Assembly (NCBI RefSeq): GCF_001428385.1 | Contig: NZ_LMSK01000004.1 | Span: 132,275 to 196,274 of the forward strand | Length of the DNA stretch: 64,000 bases | Source of the DNA: Rhodanobacter sp. Soil772 | GTDB lineage: Bacteria > Pseudomonadota > Gammaproteobacteria > Xanthomonadales > Rhodanobacteraceae | Direction of reading: 5' to 3' | Part shown: positions 37,152-46,199 of the stretch, piece after piece | Layout: each line of letters opens with the position of its first letter | Numbering within the stretch: position 1 is the first letter of the stretch | The notes under the pieces: model-generated | Told to the model about the DNA's origin: nothing | The model's database searches: none | Seen by the model: the letters and a program-made list of their open reading frames with translations, nothing else | Program-made: the position numbers and the translations under genes

Positions 37152-38326
37152 TCTCGCCGCGCTCCCTGCGGGTATTGCGCTGGCTGGCGCTGTTCGCGGC
37201 GGTGTTCGCGTTCGGGCTGGTGATGTTCGGCGCGTTCGTGCGGCTGTCCAACGCCGGCCTGTCCTGCCCGGACTGGCCGACCTGCTACGGCCAGGTCACC
37301 TGGCCGCAGCACGCGCAGGCGGTGGCGCACGCCGACGCGGCGTTCCCGGATCGCCCGTACGAGGCACACAAGGCCTGGCGCGAGCAGGTGCACCGCTTCC
37401 TCGCCGGCACGCTCGGCGTGCTGGTGCTGCTGCTGGCGCTGATCGCCAGCTGGCGCCGGCGCGGCACGTTGCTGGCGGTGGTCGTCGGCGCGCTGTTCGC
37501 GGCGTTCGGGGTGGGCTTGTACATGCGCGGCGAGCATATGTGGTCGTCCGCGCTGGCGGCCTGCGCGATCGCGCTGCCGCTGTTCGCCGCGATCCGGCTG
37601 CAGCGTCCCGGCGCGTGGAGGATCTGCGTGCTCGCGCTGGCGGTGATCATCTTCCAGGCGATGCTCGGCATGTGGACGGTGACGCTCCTGCTCAAGCCGG
37701 TGGTGGTGATGGGCCACCTGCTCGGCGGCATGGCCACGTTCGCGCTGCTGGCGTACGCGGCGCTGCGTTTCGCCGGCGTGGCGGCGGCGGACGAACGCCA
37801 CGCCGACCTGCGCCGGCTGGTGACGATCGGCATCGTGTTGCTGCTGTGCCAGATCGCGCTGGGCGGCTGGACCTCGGCGAACTACGCGGCGCTGGCCTGC
37901 GGCTACGGCCCCGGCTCGTTCCCGCAGTGCCTCGGCCAATGGGCGCCGCCGACGGACTTCCATGAAGGCTTCGTGCTGTGGCGCGGCATCGGCGTCAACT
38001 ACGAAGGCGGCGTGCTCGACATGGCCGCGCGCAGCGCGATCCAGATCGCGCACCGGCTCGGCGCGCTGGTGGTGTTCTGCTACCTCGGCTGGCTGTCGAT
38101 CAGAACAGCGCGGCGTGGCCTGCGCGTGTGCGGCCTGGCGATCGCGCTGGCGCTGGCGGGCCAGGTGCTGCTGGGCATCAGCAACGTGTACTTCGGCCTG
38201 CCGCTGGCCGTGGCAACCGCGCACAATGGCGTGGCGGCCCTGCTGCTGTGCACCTTGCTGGCCACGCTGGCGCGCACGCAGCGGCGGCATGACGAATCGA
38301 TGTTCCTGTCGTTGGGGCGACACTGA
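37148..38326 (+). CDS. ctaA: Heme A synthase (COX15/CtaA family)
   Basis: 392 residues with eight membrane helices. Conserved segments: [21 protein letters not shown] near the N-terminus (glycine/cysteine region), EQVHRF (heme His), [12 protein letters not shown], and IAHRLGAL (second heme His). It oxidises heme O to heme A. The GTG start at 37148 overlaps the preceding stop codon (GTGA), implying translational coupling. Confidence 0.93.
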   Translation: MISPRSLRVLRWLALFAAVFAFGLVMFGAFVRLSNAGLSCPDWPTCYGQVTWPQHAQAVAHADAAFPDRPYEAHKAWREQVHRFLAGTLGVLVLLLALIASWRRRGTLLAVVVGALFAAFGVGLYMRGEHMWSSALAACAIALPLFAAIRLQRPGAWRICVLALAVIIFQAMLGMWTVTLLLKPVVVMGHLLGGMATFALLAYAALRFAGVAAADERHADLRRLVTIGIVLLLCQIALGGWTSANYAALACGYGPGSFPQCLGQWAPPTDFHEGFVLWRGIGVNYEGGVLDMAARSAIQIAHRLGALVVFCYLGWLSIRTARRGLRVCGLAIALALAGQVLLGISNVYFGLPLAVATAHNGVAALLLCTLLATLARTQRRHDESMFLSLGRH

Positions 38327-38328
38327 AG

Positions 38329-39231
38329 ATGAGCGTTTTTCACGAGTACCTGCTACTGACCAAGCCGCGCATCGTCGCGCTGCTGGTGTTCTGCGCGGTG
38401 ATCGGCATGTTCCTCGCCGTACCCGGGATGCCGCCGTGGCGCGCGCTGGTGTTCGGCACGCTGGGCATCTGGCTGGCGTCGTCGTCGGCCGCCGCGTTCA
38501 ACCAGCTGATCGACCAGCGCATCGACAAGGTGATGGTGCGCACGGCACACCGGCCGCTGGCCACCGGCCATCTCAATGCGCGCCAGGTCTTCGTGTTCGC
38601 GCTGCTGCTGGGCATCGCCTCGATGCTGGTGCTGGTGCTGCTGGTCAACACGCTGACCGCGGTGCTGACGTTCGCCGGGCTGATCGGCTATGCGGTGATC
38701 TACACCGCGTTCCTCAAGCGCGCCTCGCCGCAGAACATCGTGATCGGCGGCCTCGCCGGCGCGATTCCGCCGGTGCTGGGCTGGACCGCGGTCACCGGTG
38801 CGTTGCACCCGTACGCGTTGCAGCTGTGCCTGATCATCTTCGTGTGGACGCCGCCGCACTTCTGGGCGCTGGCGATCTTCCGCCGTGACGACTACTCGCG
38901 CGCCCAGGTGCCGATGCTGCCGGTGACCCACGGCGTGGTGTTCACCCGCTGGCACATCCTGTTCTACACCGTGCTGCTGGTGCTGGTGACCCTGCTGCCG
39001 GCGCTGACCGGGATGAGCGGCCTGGTCTACCTGGGCGGCGCCGCGGTGCTGGGCGGGGCGTTCCTGTATTACGCCGTGCGCCTGCTGAATCCGCCGGACG
39101 AGCTGTACGCGATGAAGGTGTTCAACTACTCCATCGTCTACCTGATGGCGCTGTTCGCGTTCCTGCTCGTCGACCACTGGCTGGTCGAGCCGATCGTGCA
39201 GCAGGGGCTGGCGCTGCAGCCGGTCGTCTGA
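38329..39231 (+). CDS. ctaB: Protoheme IX farnesyltransferase (heme O synthase)
   Basis: 300 residues with about nine helices, UbiA superfamily. The prenyl-diphosphate-binding region is [19 protein letters not shown]; a second Asp region is [14 protein letters not shown]. It attaches the farnesyl group to heme B to make heme O, the substrate of CtaA encoded 2 bp upstream. Last gene of the oxidase series. Confidence 0.95.
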   Translation: MSVFHEYLLLTKPRIVALLVFCAVIGMFLAVPGMPPWRALVFGTLGIWLASSSAAAFNQLIDQRIDKVMVRTAHRPLATGHLNARQVFVFALLLGIASMLVLVLLVNTLTAVLTFAGLIGYAVIYTAFLKRASPQNIVIGGLAGAIPPVLGWTAVTGALHPYALQLCLIIFVWTPPHFWALAIFRRDDYSRAQVPMLPVTHGVVFTRWHILFYTVLLVLVTLLPALTGMSGLVYLGGAAVLGGAFLYYAVRLLNPPDELYAMKVFNYSIVYLMALFAFLLVDHWLVEPIVQQGLALQPVV

Positions 39232-39279
39232 CCGGCCCGTGCCGCCGTCACGCGGGTGCGGAAAAATTCAGCTTGAACG

Positions 39280-39308
39280 TTGACACTCTCGCGGCGCCGC
39301 ACGACAAT
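39280..39308 (+). promoter_or_regulatory. Sigma-70-type promoter for the mgtA leader
   Basis: TTGACA (39280-39285), a 17-bp spacer, and GACAAT (39303-39308). The -35 is perfect and the -10 matches at four of six positions. It lies just after ctaB and about 600 bp before the ATPase start, so the leader transcript would be long. Confidence 0.65.
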
Positions 39309-39447
39309 GCGCGCGCCCTCCGGCGCGCTGCGTCGGCCGGCTTCCTGTCCTGACTAACCAAGGCATATGGACGTTTACCCTAGTCGCAACGTCGACATCC
39401 GCCCGCTTCGGGTGCCGGCGCCGCATAACAAATTGAACGCCTGCGGC

Positions 39448-39535
39448 GACCGCCTGCGGTCGGCTGGTGCTTTCCGCTAGGGAAAGTCCGGCCCACTCCT
39501 GAGGACGCCGACGGCGTCGTCATGAGGAGATGGGC
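39448..39535 (+). promoter_or_regulatory. Structured leader RNA upstream of the mgtA-type gene
   Basis: Three successive hairpins: GACCGC-CT-GCGGTC (39448-39461), CTTTCC-GCTAG-GGAAAG (39470-39486), and a branched stem 39491-39535 in which GCCCA pairs with TGGGC, CTCCT pairs with AGGAG (39525-39529) and GACGCC pairs with GGCGTC. The AGGAG is the ribosome site of the leader ORF that starts at 39538, so the stem would hide it. No known Mg2+ riboswitch consensus (M-box) was recognised. Confidence 0.6.
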
Positions 39536-39537
39536 TG

Positions 39538-39759
39538 ATGAAGCTCCTTCACGATTTTTTCCGCCTGCGCCTTGCAGGCCCGCGCACCGCCTCCGTTCGC
39601 GGCGCCGCCGTGTCGCCCGAATTCAGCGTGACCGTGCCCGCACCGCTGGCCGAGCCGGCTAGTGGCGGCGTCGAGCGCGTCACTGCCGCGCCCGTGCGGC
39701 GTGAGCCGGCGTCGTTCCTGAAAGCGCCGCGCCATCGGCGGCTGGGCTCCGCTCGCTGA
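39538..39759 (+). CDS. Putative leader ORF of the mgtA-type gene
   Basis: 73 residues, MKLLHDFFRLRLAG at the start, then basic, Pro/Ala/Arg-rich. AGGAG lies eight bases before the ATG. It ends 145 bp before the ATPase; that gap contains GGCCGC-GTCT-GCGGCC and GGTGGC-CTGAC-GCCACC hairpins. By analogy with Salmonella mgtL (a short leader peptide controlling mgtA) it could be a translated regulatory ORF, but it is longer than mgtL and no homology is claimed. It could also be chance coding in a GC-rich leader. Confidence 0.4.
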   Translation: MKLLHDFFRLRLAGPRTASVRGAAVSPEFSVTVPAPLAEPASGGVERVTAAPVRREPASFLKAPRHRRLGSAR

Positions 39760-39865
39760 TGGCTGCCGTGATCCCGCGCAAGGGTTGGCCTCCGCCAGCG
39801 TCCGCCGGCACGGGCCGCGTCTGCGGCCGCACGGGCTAGCGTGATGGTGGCCTGACGCCACCAGC

Positions 39866-39904
39866 GCTTCGCAGCATCGGCATTCCGCCTCACGGAAGCG
39901 AAGC
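39866..39904 (+). promoter_or_regulatory. Hairpin covering the ATPase ribosome-binding site
   Basis: GCTTCGC (39866-39872) pairs with GCGAAGC (39898-39904) and TTCCG (39883-39887) with CGGAA (39893-39897); the 3' arm ends at the base before the ATG at 39905. The likely ribosome site GGAAG is inside the stem, so opening of the hairpin would be required for translation. Confidence 0.55.
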
Positions 39905-42550
39905 ATGAGCAAGATTTTTCAAACTCCCGCCGCCAGGCTGGCGGGCAAGGCGACGCCGCGACCGGTGGTCGTGGCCGGGCAGGCGTTTTGCCCGGCCGAG
40001 GCGCTGCTGGCCGGGCTGGATACGTCGCTGCGCGGTCTCGACGCGGCGCAGATCGGCGCGCGGCTGCATCGCGACGGTGCCAACGAGGTGTCGCACGAGA
40101 AACCGCCGCACTGGTCGCTGCAGTTGCTGCGCGCCTTCAGGAACCCGTTCATCGTGGTGCTGCTGGTGCTGGCCGGCGTGCAGCTGTTCACCGATGGCAA
40201 TGATCTGACCGGGCCGATCATCATTGCGGTGATGGTGGCGATCAGCGTGCTGCTGAGCTTCACCCAGGAATACCGTTCCACCCGCGCCGCCGAGAAATTG
40301 AAGGCGATGGTGCGCAACACCGCCACGGTGACGCGGCGTGCCTCCGACGGTCACAGCGAGCGGATCGAGGTGCCGGTGGCCGAGCTGGTCGCCGGCGACA
40401 TCGTGCACCTGGGCGCGGGCGACATGGTGCCGGCCGATCTGCGCCTGCTCGGCGCGAAGGACCTGTTCGTCAGCCAGGCGATCCTCACCGGCGAGTCGCT
40501 GCCGGTGGAGAAGTTCGCGCCTGCCCGCGCGAGCGTTGCCGACGACAGCCACGCCAATCCGCTGGACCTGCCCACGGTCTGCTACATGGGCACCAACGTG
40601 GTCAGCGGCAGTGCCAGCGCGGTGGTGGTGGCAACCGGCGCGCGCAGCTATCTCGGCTCGCTGGCGCACAGCATGAGCGGCCAGCGCGTGCAGACCAGCT
40701 TCGACCGCGGCGTGAGCAGCGTCAGCTGGCTGCTGCTGCGTTTCATGGCGGTGATGGTGCCGGTGGTGTTCCTGATCAACGGGCTGGACAAGCACGACTG
40801 GGCCGAGGCGCTCCTGTTCGCACTGTCGATCGCGGTCGGGCTGACTCCGGAGATGCTGCCGCTGATCGTCACCGCGAACCTGGCCAAGGGCGCGCTGGCG
40901 ATGTCCCGGCGCAAGGTGGTGGTGAAGCGGCTCAACGCGATCCAGAACTTCGGCGCGATGGACGTGCTGTGCACCGACAAGACCGGCACGCTGACGCTGG
41001 ACAAGATCGTGCTGGAGCGCCACCTCGACCTCGACGGCGAGGCGTCGGACGAGGCGCTGGAATACGGCTACCTCAACAGCCGCTTCCAGACCGGCCTGAA
41101 GAACCTGATGGACAAGGCGGTGCTGGAACATCGCGACCTGGAAGCCGCGGCGACGTGCTACCGGGTGGTGGACGAGATTCCCTTCGATTTCCAGCGTCGG
41201 CGCATGTCGGTGGTGGTGACCAGCGGCAACGGCGAACACTTGCTGATCTGCAAGGGCGCGGTCGAGGAGATGCTGTCGATCTGCGCGTTCGCGAAGACCG
41301 GCGAGGCGATCGAACCGATGACCGAGGCGCGTCGCCACGAGATCAGGGCGATGACGCACCGGCTCAACGAGGACGGCCTGCGCGTGCTGGTGGTGGCGGT
41401 GCGGCGCGAGGCCGCGCACGAGCATGCCTACGGCGTGGCCGACGAGGGCGGGCTGGTCGCGGTCGGCTGCCTGGCCTTTCTCGACCCGCCGAAGGACTCG
41501 GCCGCCACCGCGATCCGCGCGCTGCACCAGCACGGCGTGGCAGTGAAGGTAATCACCGGCGACAACGAAGTGGTGACCCGCAAGATCTGCCGCGAAGTCG
41601 GGCTGGACGTCAGCCACTCGGTGCTGGGCCGCGAGATCGAGGAACTGGATGACGCCGCGCTGGATGCGCTGGTGGCGCGGGTCACCGTGTTCGCCAAGAT
41701 GTCGCCGCTGCAGAAGGCGCGCGTGGTACGCGCGCTGCAGCGGATCGGCCACACCGTCGGCTTCCTCGGCGACGGCATCAACGACGCGCCGGCGCTGCAC
41801 GACGCCGACGTCGGCATCTCGGTGGACACCGCCACCGACATCGCCAAGGAGTCGGCCGACATCATCCTGCTGGAGAAAAACCTGATGGTGCTGGAGGAGG
41901 GCGTGCTGGAAGGCCGCGTCACCTTCGGCAACATCATGAAGTACATCAAGATGACCGCCAGCTCGAACTTCGGCAACGTGTTCAGCGTGCTGGTGGCCAG
42001 CGCGTTCCTGCCGTTCCTGCCGATGCTGCCGATGCAGATCCTGGTGCAGAACCTGTTGTACGACATCTCGCAGCTGTCGATCCCGTTCGATCGCATGGAC
42101 GAGGAATACCTGAGCAAGCCGCGCCGCTGGGACGCCGGCGACATCGGCCGTTTCATGGTGTGGGTGGGCCCGGTCAGCTCGATCTTCGACATCACCACGT
42201 TCTGGCTGATGTGGCACGTGTTCGGCGCGAACACGCCGGCGCGGCAGTCGCTGTTCCACTCCGGCTGGTTCATCGAAGGCCTGCTGTCGCAGACCCTGAT
42301 CGTGCACATGATCCGCACCCGGCGCATCCCGTTCCTGCAGAGTGTGGCGTCCGCACCGGTGCTGGGGCTGACTCTGGCGATCATCGTGATCGGCATGCTG
42401 ATCCCGTTCAGTGCGCTGGGCGCGAAGATCGGCATGGTGCCGCTGCCGCCGCTGTACTTCGCCTGGCTGGCGCTGACCCTGGCGAGCTATTGCGTGCTGA
42501 CCCAGCTGATGAAGGTCATCTACATCCGCCGCTACGGCCGCTGGCTGTAG
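39905..42550 (+). CDS. mgtA: Magnesium-transporting P-type ATPase, MgtA type
   Basis: 881 residues. P-type motifs: TGES (actuator loop), DKTGTLT with phosphorylated Asp358, KGAVEEML (nucleotide domain) and GDGINDAPAL (hinge). The MgtA/MgtB subclass is indicated by the cation-entry region NPFIVVLLVLAG, the pre-phosphorylation helix IAVGLTPEMLPLIV and the C-terminal NLLYDISQ. It imports Mg2+ into the cytoplasm, usually under Mg2+ limitation. Control by the 600-nt structured leader is suggested. The ATG at 39905 is used. Confidence 0.92.
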   Translation: MSKIFQTPAARLAGKATPRPVVVAGQAFCPAEALLAGLDTSLRGLDAAQIGARLHRDGANEVSHEKPPHWSLQLLRAFRNPFIVVLLVLAGVQLFTDGNDLTGPIIIAVMVAISVLLSFTQEYRSTRAAEKLKAMVRNTATVTRRASDGHSERIEVPVAELVAGDIVHLGAGDMVPADLRLLGAKDLFVSQAILTGESLPVEKFAPARASVADDSHANPLDLPTVCYMGTNVVSGSASAVVVATGARSYLGSLAHSMSGQRVQTSFDRGVSSVSWLLLRFMAVMVPVVFLINGLDKHDWAEALLFALSIAVGLTPEMLPLIVTANLAKGALAMSRRKVVVKRLNAIQNFGAMDVLCTDKTGTLTLDKIVLERHLDLDGEASDEALEYGYLNSRFQTGLKNLMDKAVLEHRDLEAAATCYRVVDEIPFDFQRRRMSVVVTSGNGEHLLICKGAVEEMLSICAFAKTGEAIEPMTEARRHEIRAMTHRLNEDGLRVLVVAVRREAAHEHAYGVADEGGLVAVGCLAFLDPPKDSAATAIRALHQHGVAVKVITGDNEVVTRKICREVGLDVSHSVLGREIEELDDAALDALVARVTVFAKMSPLQKARVVRALQRIGHTVGFLGDGINDAPALHDADVGISVDTATDIAKESADIILLEKNLMVLEEGVLEGRVTFGNIMKYIKMTASSNFGNVFSVLVASAFLPFLPMLPMQILVQNLLYDISQLSIPFDRMDEEYLSKPRRWDAGDIGRFMVWVGPVSSIFDITTFWLMWHVFGANTPARQSLFHSGWFIEGLLSQTLIVHMIRTRRIPFLQSVASAPVLGLTLAIIVIGMLIPFSALGAKIGMVPLPPLYFAWLALTLASYCVLTQLMKVIYIRRYGRWL

Positions 42551-42565
42551 TCGGGTTGGCCTGTC

Positions 42566-43567
42566 TCAGTCGGCTTCGCGGTTGTCTTCAGCGACAGCGC
42601 GCCCGCCACGCAGCGCGTACCGGCGCGCCACCACCGCGCATACCATCAGCTGCAACTGATGGAAGATCATCAGCGGCAGCACCAGCGCGCCGAGGCCGCC
42701 GAGCTGGCCGGCGAACAGGATCTTCGCCATCGGGATGCCGCTGGCCATGCTCTTCTTGGAGCCGCAGAAGACAATCGTGATCTCGTCCTCGCGCGAAAAG
42801 CCGAGCCGGCGCGCGACCCAGGTCAGCGTGGGCATCACCAGCGCCAGCAGCAGCGCGCACATCGCCAGGGTGGACAGCAGGGCGGAGATCGGCGTGTCGC
42901 GCCACAGGCCCTCGACCACCGCGGCGCTGAACGCGGTGTACACCACCAGCAGGATCGTGCCCTGGTCGGTGTAGCCGAGCAGCGGCTTGTGGCGGTCGAC
43001 GAAGCCGCCGATCCAGCGCCGCGCTACATGGCCAAGCGCGAATGGCAGCAGCAGCTGCAGCATGATGTCCAGCACGCCCTGCCAGGAGGCGCCACCGCCA
43101 TGGCTGGCCAGCAGCAGGCCGACCAGCAGCGGGGTCAGCGCGATGCCGAGCAGGTTCGACATCGAGGCGCTGACCACGGCGGCCGACACGTTGCCGCCGG
43201 CGATCGAGGTGAACGCGATCGACGACTGCACGGTGGACGGCAACGTGCACACGAACAGCACGCCGAGGTAAAGCTCGGGCGTCAGCAGCGCATGCCCGAC
43301 CGGCTGCAGCGCCAGCCCCAGCAGCGGGAACAGCACGAAGGTGCCGGCGAACACGGTCAGGTGCAGCCGCCAGTGGGTCAGGCCCTGCACGATCGCCGTG
43401 CGCGGCAGCTTGGCGCCGTGCAGGAAAAACAGCAGCGCGATCGCCGCGTCGGTGATCCCGTCGAACACCCGCGCGGTCCCGCCGCGACATGGCAGCAGCG
43501 AGGCCAGCAGCACGGTGGCGAGCAGGGCGAGGGTGAAGTTGTCCGGGCGAACGCGACGCAGCGACAT
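42566..43567 (-). CDS. Bile-acid:sodium symporter-like (SBF/BASS, YfeH type) transporter
   Basis: 333 residues with about ten membrane segments. Features of the SBF-like CPA family: ALLFFLHGAKLP, CTLPSTVQSSIAFTSIAGGN (broken helix), and CGSKKSMASGIPMAK near the C-terminus. It transports an organic anion or a related solute with Na+ or H+; the substrate is unknown. The start at 43567 (MSLRRVRPD) is 9 bp after the DedA gene on the same strand, so both are co-transcribed. Confidence 0.85.
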   Translation of the reverse strand: MSLRRVRPDNFTLALLATVLLASLLPCRGGTARVFDGITDAAIALLFFLHGAKLPRTAIVQGLTHWRLHLTVFAGTFVLFPLLGLALQPVGHALLTPELYLGVLFVCTLPSTVQSSIAFTSIAGGNVSAAVVSASMSNLLGIALTPLLVGLLLASHGGGASWQGVLDIMLQLLLPFALGHVARRWIGGFVDRHKPLLGYTDQGTILLVVYTAFSAAVVEGLWRDTPISALLSTLAMCALLLALVMPTLTWVARRLGFSREDEITIVFCGSKKSMASGIPMAKILFAGQLGGLGALVLPLMIFHQLQLMVCAVVARRYALRGGRAVAEDNREAD

Positions 43568-43576
43568 GCGGCCGGC

Positions 43577-44197
43577 TCAATCCAGCCCGCAGCGCGTGCG
43601 GCGCCGGTGTTTCCACCACAGCACCAGCACGGTCAGCAGCAGGACCCCCACCAGCACCCACAGGCTGCTCTGGCCGCGATGGAGCCATTTCACCAGCCAT
43701 TCGTGGTTGTCGGCGCCGAAGAAGCCCAGGTAGACCCAGAACGGCACGCTGATCAGCGCCGCCAGCGTGTCGATCAGCAGGAAACGCAGGAACGACACCC
43801 GATGGGTGGTGCCGGCGGTGAGGTAGACGGTGGTGCGCATGCCGGGCAGGAAACGCGCGAAGAACAACATGCGGTTGCCGTACTGGTCGAACTTTTCCTG
43901 CACCTTGACGTAGCGTTCCGGGGTCAGCACGCGGGCCACGAAACGCCACTGCAGGATGCGCGCGCCGTAGTGGTGGCCGAGCAGGAAGATGGCCGAATCG
44001 CCCAGCAGCACGCCGAACATCGCCAGCGCGACCATCGCATGCACGTTGGCGTAGCCGAGTCCCGCGATCACGCCGCCGGCGACCAGGGTGATGTCTTCCG
44101 GCAAGGGCAGGCCGGCGCCGCAGATCATCAGCGCGATGAACACGGCGACGTAGCCGTTCTCGGCGAAGATCGTGATCAGTTGTTGCAGCAGATCCAT
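43577..44197 (-). CDS. DedA-family membrane protein
   Basis: 206 residues. Start at 44197 (MDLLQQL). DedA/VTT features: GLPLPEDITLVAGG (re-entrant helix), F/YxRFLPGMRTTVYLTAG, and LIDTLAALISVPFWVYLGF. DedA proteins are implicated in lipid carrier recycling (undecaprenyl phosphate or phospholipid flipping) and proton-motive-force homeostasis. Upstream in-frame starts would add a basic tail overlapping the 44.24-kb repeat and are rejected. Confidence 0.88.
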   Translation of the reverse strand: MDLLQQLITIFAENGYVAVFIALMICGAGLPLPEDITLVAGGVIAGLGYANVHAMVALAMFGVLLGDSAIFLLGHHYGARILQWRFVARVLTPERYVKVQEKFDQYGNRMLFFARFLPGMRTTVYLTAGTTHRVSFLRFLLIDTLAALISVPFWVYLGFFGADNHEWLVKWLHRGQSSLWVLVGVLLLTVLVLWWKHRRRTRCGLD

Positions 44198-44224
44198 CAG
44201 TGTCCTTGCGCGTCTTGCGAAACC

Positions 44225-44250
44225 TGCCCGGCCGCAGCCGGGCATGATCC
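44225..44250. repeat. Palindrome followed by TGATCC (copy 3)
   Basis: TGCCCGGC-CGCA-GCCGGGCA (44225-44244), then TGATCC. It sits between the DedA start (44197) and the end of dnaG (44322). It has the same GCATGATC flank as the other copies in the window. Confidence 0.55.
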
Positions 44251-44321
44251 CACAGTCGGATGGCGGTCGAGCCAGGCAGGATGACGCGGGGCGTCCATGG
44301 GCAGGCAGCACGTCATCGCGG

Positions 44322-46115
44322 TCAGGCCGAGGCTACCGGCGGCCGCGCGCGGGCGGCCAGCAGTTCGCGCAATTCCGTTTTCTCGGCGCTGTCCAGCGCG
44401 CCTTCGCGGCTCTTCGCGGTCAGCGCATCGCGGCGCTGGGTGATCGCCTGATCCTCCATCCGCGCGAGCGCGTCGAAGAACTCGGTGCGCTGGCTTTCCA
44501 GCTCGCCGACCGCCATCGCCGCCATCAGTTTCTGCAGCGACGGATACTCCGGCCGCTCGGCAAAGTGCTCCACCAGCGTGGCGGAGTTGATGCCGGGGCG
44601 AGCGCGCGCGATGTCGAGCAGTTCGGCGAGCAGGTCCACGCCGGGTTTGTCCAGGCGCAGGAAGCGATAGGGTTTCTCGACCTGGTCGGCCAGGCCCGGC
44701 TGCCCCAGCAGCAGTGAGATCGCACTGCGCACCAGGCTGCGCTGCACGGCGGTGGGGCGCTGCACGGCGCGGTGCGTGGCCGGGTCGGCCTGCAGCATGG
44801 CGCGCGCACCGCTGCGTTTCTCCAGTTCCTGCGCCATCAGGTCGCGGAACGCGCCGTCGGGCAGTTTCGCGATCAACGGGCGCGCGCGCTCGGCCAGCCG
44901 GGCGCGGCCGTCGAGGCTGGCCATGTCGACGTCGTGCGACAGCTCGTTGAAGAAGTAGTCGGACAGCGGCATCGCTTCCTTGATGCGCTTCTCGAAGCCC
45001 TCGCGGCCTTCCTTGCGCACCAGCGAATCCGGGTCCTCGCCGTCGGGCAGGAACAGGAAGTACGCCTGGCGGCCGTCGCGCAGGCGCGGCAGCGCCGATT
45101 CCAGCGCCTTCCACGCCGCAGCGCGGCCGGCGCGATCGCCGTCGAAGCAGAACACCACGTCCGGCGCGGCGCGGAACAGCACCTCGGTGTGCTCCGGCGT
45201 GGTCGCCGTGCCCAGCGTGGCCACCGCGATCGGCAACCCGGCCTGGTGCAGCGCGATCACGTCCATGTAACCCTCGACCACCACGATCCGCACCAGGTTC
45301 GCGTTGGCCTGCTTCACCTGCCACAGCGCGAACAACTCGCGGCCCTTGTGGAACAGCGGGGTCTCTGGGGAATTGAGGTATTTTGGACCCGGGCTTTGTT
45401 GAGAAGTGCGGGCAGGGATGCCCGCTTCTTGATCTTCGCGCGCAGGAGGCGCGCTGGAAATGATGCGTCCACCAAAAGCGATCACGCGGCCGCGGCGGTC
45501 GAGGATCGGGAACATCAGCCGCTCGCGGAAGCGGTCGTACTTGCTGCCGCGCTCGCTCGACGCGACCATGCCGGCCTCGTTCAGCAGCTCCATCCGCCGC
45601 GGCGTGTTGCCCAGCGCCTTGATCACGCCGTCGTAGCCGGCCGGCGCCCAGCCGAGGCGGAAGCGCTTGATCGTCTCCGCGTCCAGCCCGCGCTTTTTGC
45701 AATAAGCCTGGGCATCGGCGTTGCGCGGCAACTCGCTTTCGTACCAGAGCGCGGCCGCGTCGAGCAGCGCGTACAGGTCGGTCTTGTCCTCGCGCGGCGC
45801 CGCGTCGCGGCCGCCCTCGCGCGGCACGGTAAGGCCCACCGTCTGCGCCAGCTCCTCCACCGCGTCCGGAAACTCCAGCCGCTCGTAGTCCATCAGGAAC
45901 TTCACCGCGCTGCCGTGCGCGCCGCAGCCGAAGCAGTGGAAGAACTGCTTGGCCGGGCTGACGTAGAACGACGGCGTGCGCTCGTTGTGGAACGGGCAGC
46001 AGGCCGTCCATTCGCGCCCGGCCTTCTTCAGCGGCACGCGCCGCTCGATCACGTCGACGATGTCGACGCGGGCAAGCAGTTCATCGATGAAGCTGTCGGG
46101 AATCAGGCCGCGCAT
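44322..46115 (-). CDS. dnaG: DNA primase
   Basis: 597 residues. N-terminal zinc-binding domain (Cys40, His43, Cys61, Cys64), then the RNA polymerase domain with TOPRIM motifs VVVEGYMDVIAL and FCFDGDRAG, and a C-terminal DnaB-binding helicase-interaction domain. It makes RNA primers at the replication fork. Between FGGRII and PKYLNSPETP about 22 residues not present in E. coli DnaG (roughly 218-240) are encoded by a palindromic DNA segment (45402-45454) with lower G+C and CAA/TCT codons. The reading frame is intact. Near rpsU and yqeY on the same strand. Confidence 0.95.
   Translation of the reverse strand: MRGLIPDSFIDELLARVDIVDVIERRVPLKKAGREWTACCPFHNERTPSFYVSPAKQFFHCFGCGAHGSAVKFLMDYERLEFPDAVEELAQTVGLTVPREGGRDAAPREDKTDLYALLDAAALWYESELPRNADAQAYCKKRGLDAETIKRFRLGWAPAGYDGVIKALGNTPRRMELLNEAGMVASSERGSKYDRFRERLMFPILDRRGRVIAFGGRIISSAPPAREDQEAGIPARTSQQSPGPKYLNSPETPLFHKGRELFALWQVKQANANLVRIVVVEGYMDVIALHQAGLPIAVATLGTATTPEHTEVLFRAAPDVVFCFDGDRAGRAAAWKALESALPRLRDGRQAYFLFLPDGEDPDSLVRKEGREGFEKRIKEAMPLSDYFFNELSHDVDMASLDGRARLAERARPLIAKLPDGAFRDLMAQELEKRSGARAMLQADPATHRAVQRPTAVQRSLVRSAISLLLGQPGLADQVEKPYRFLRLDKPGVDLLAELLDIARARPGINSATLVEHFAERPEYPSLQKLMAAMAVGELESQRTEFFDALARMEDQAITQRRDALTAKSREGALDSAEKTELRELLAARARPPVASA
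45402..45454. repeat. Palindromic insertion inside dnaG
   Basis: AGAAG-T-GCGGGCA-GGGA-TGCCCGC-TTCT (45402-45429) is followed by GCGCGC-AGGAG-GCGCGC (45438-45454). The segment encodes most of the extra loop of DnaG. Its 'CA-GGGA-TG' core matches the palindrome in engB. Confidence 0.72.
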
Positions 46116-46199
46116 AGACCGCCTAGTCTAGTCGGTCGCCGCCGGGGAGGCTCGGGCGGATTGCGCTACTCTGAGGCGAAATGTCACAGGGGAGGGGCG

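Noticed and set aside
39448..39535. M-box or cobalamin riboswitch in the mgtA leader
   Set aside because: The conserved core strings of these classes could not be found; only generic hairpins are visible, so no riboswitch class is named.
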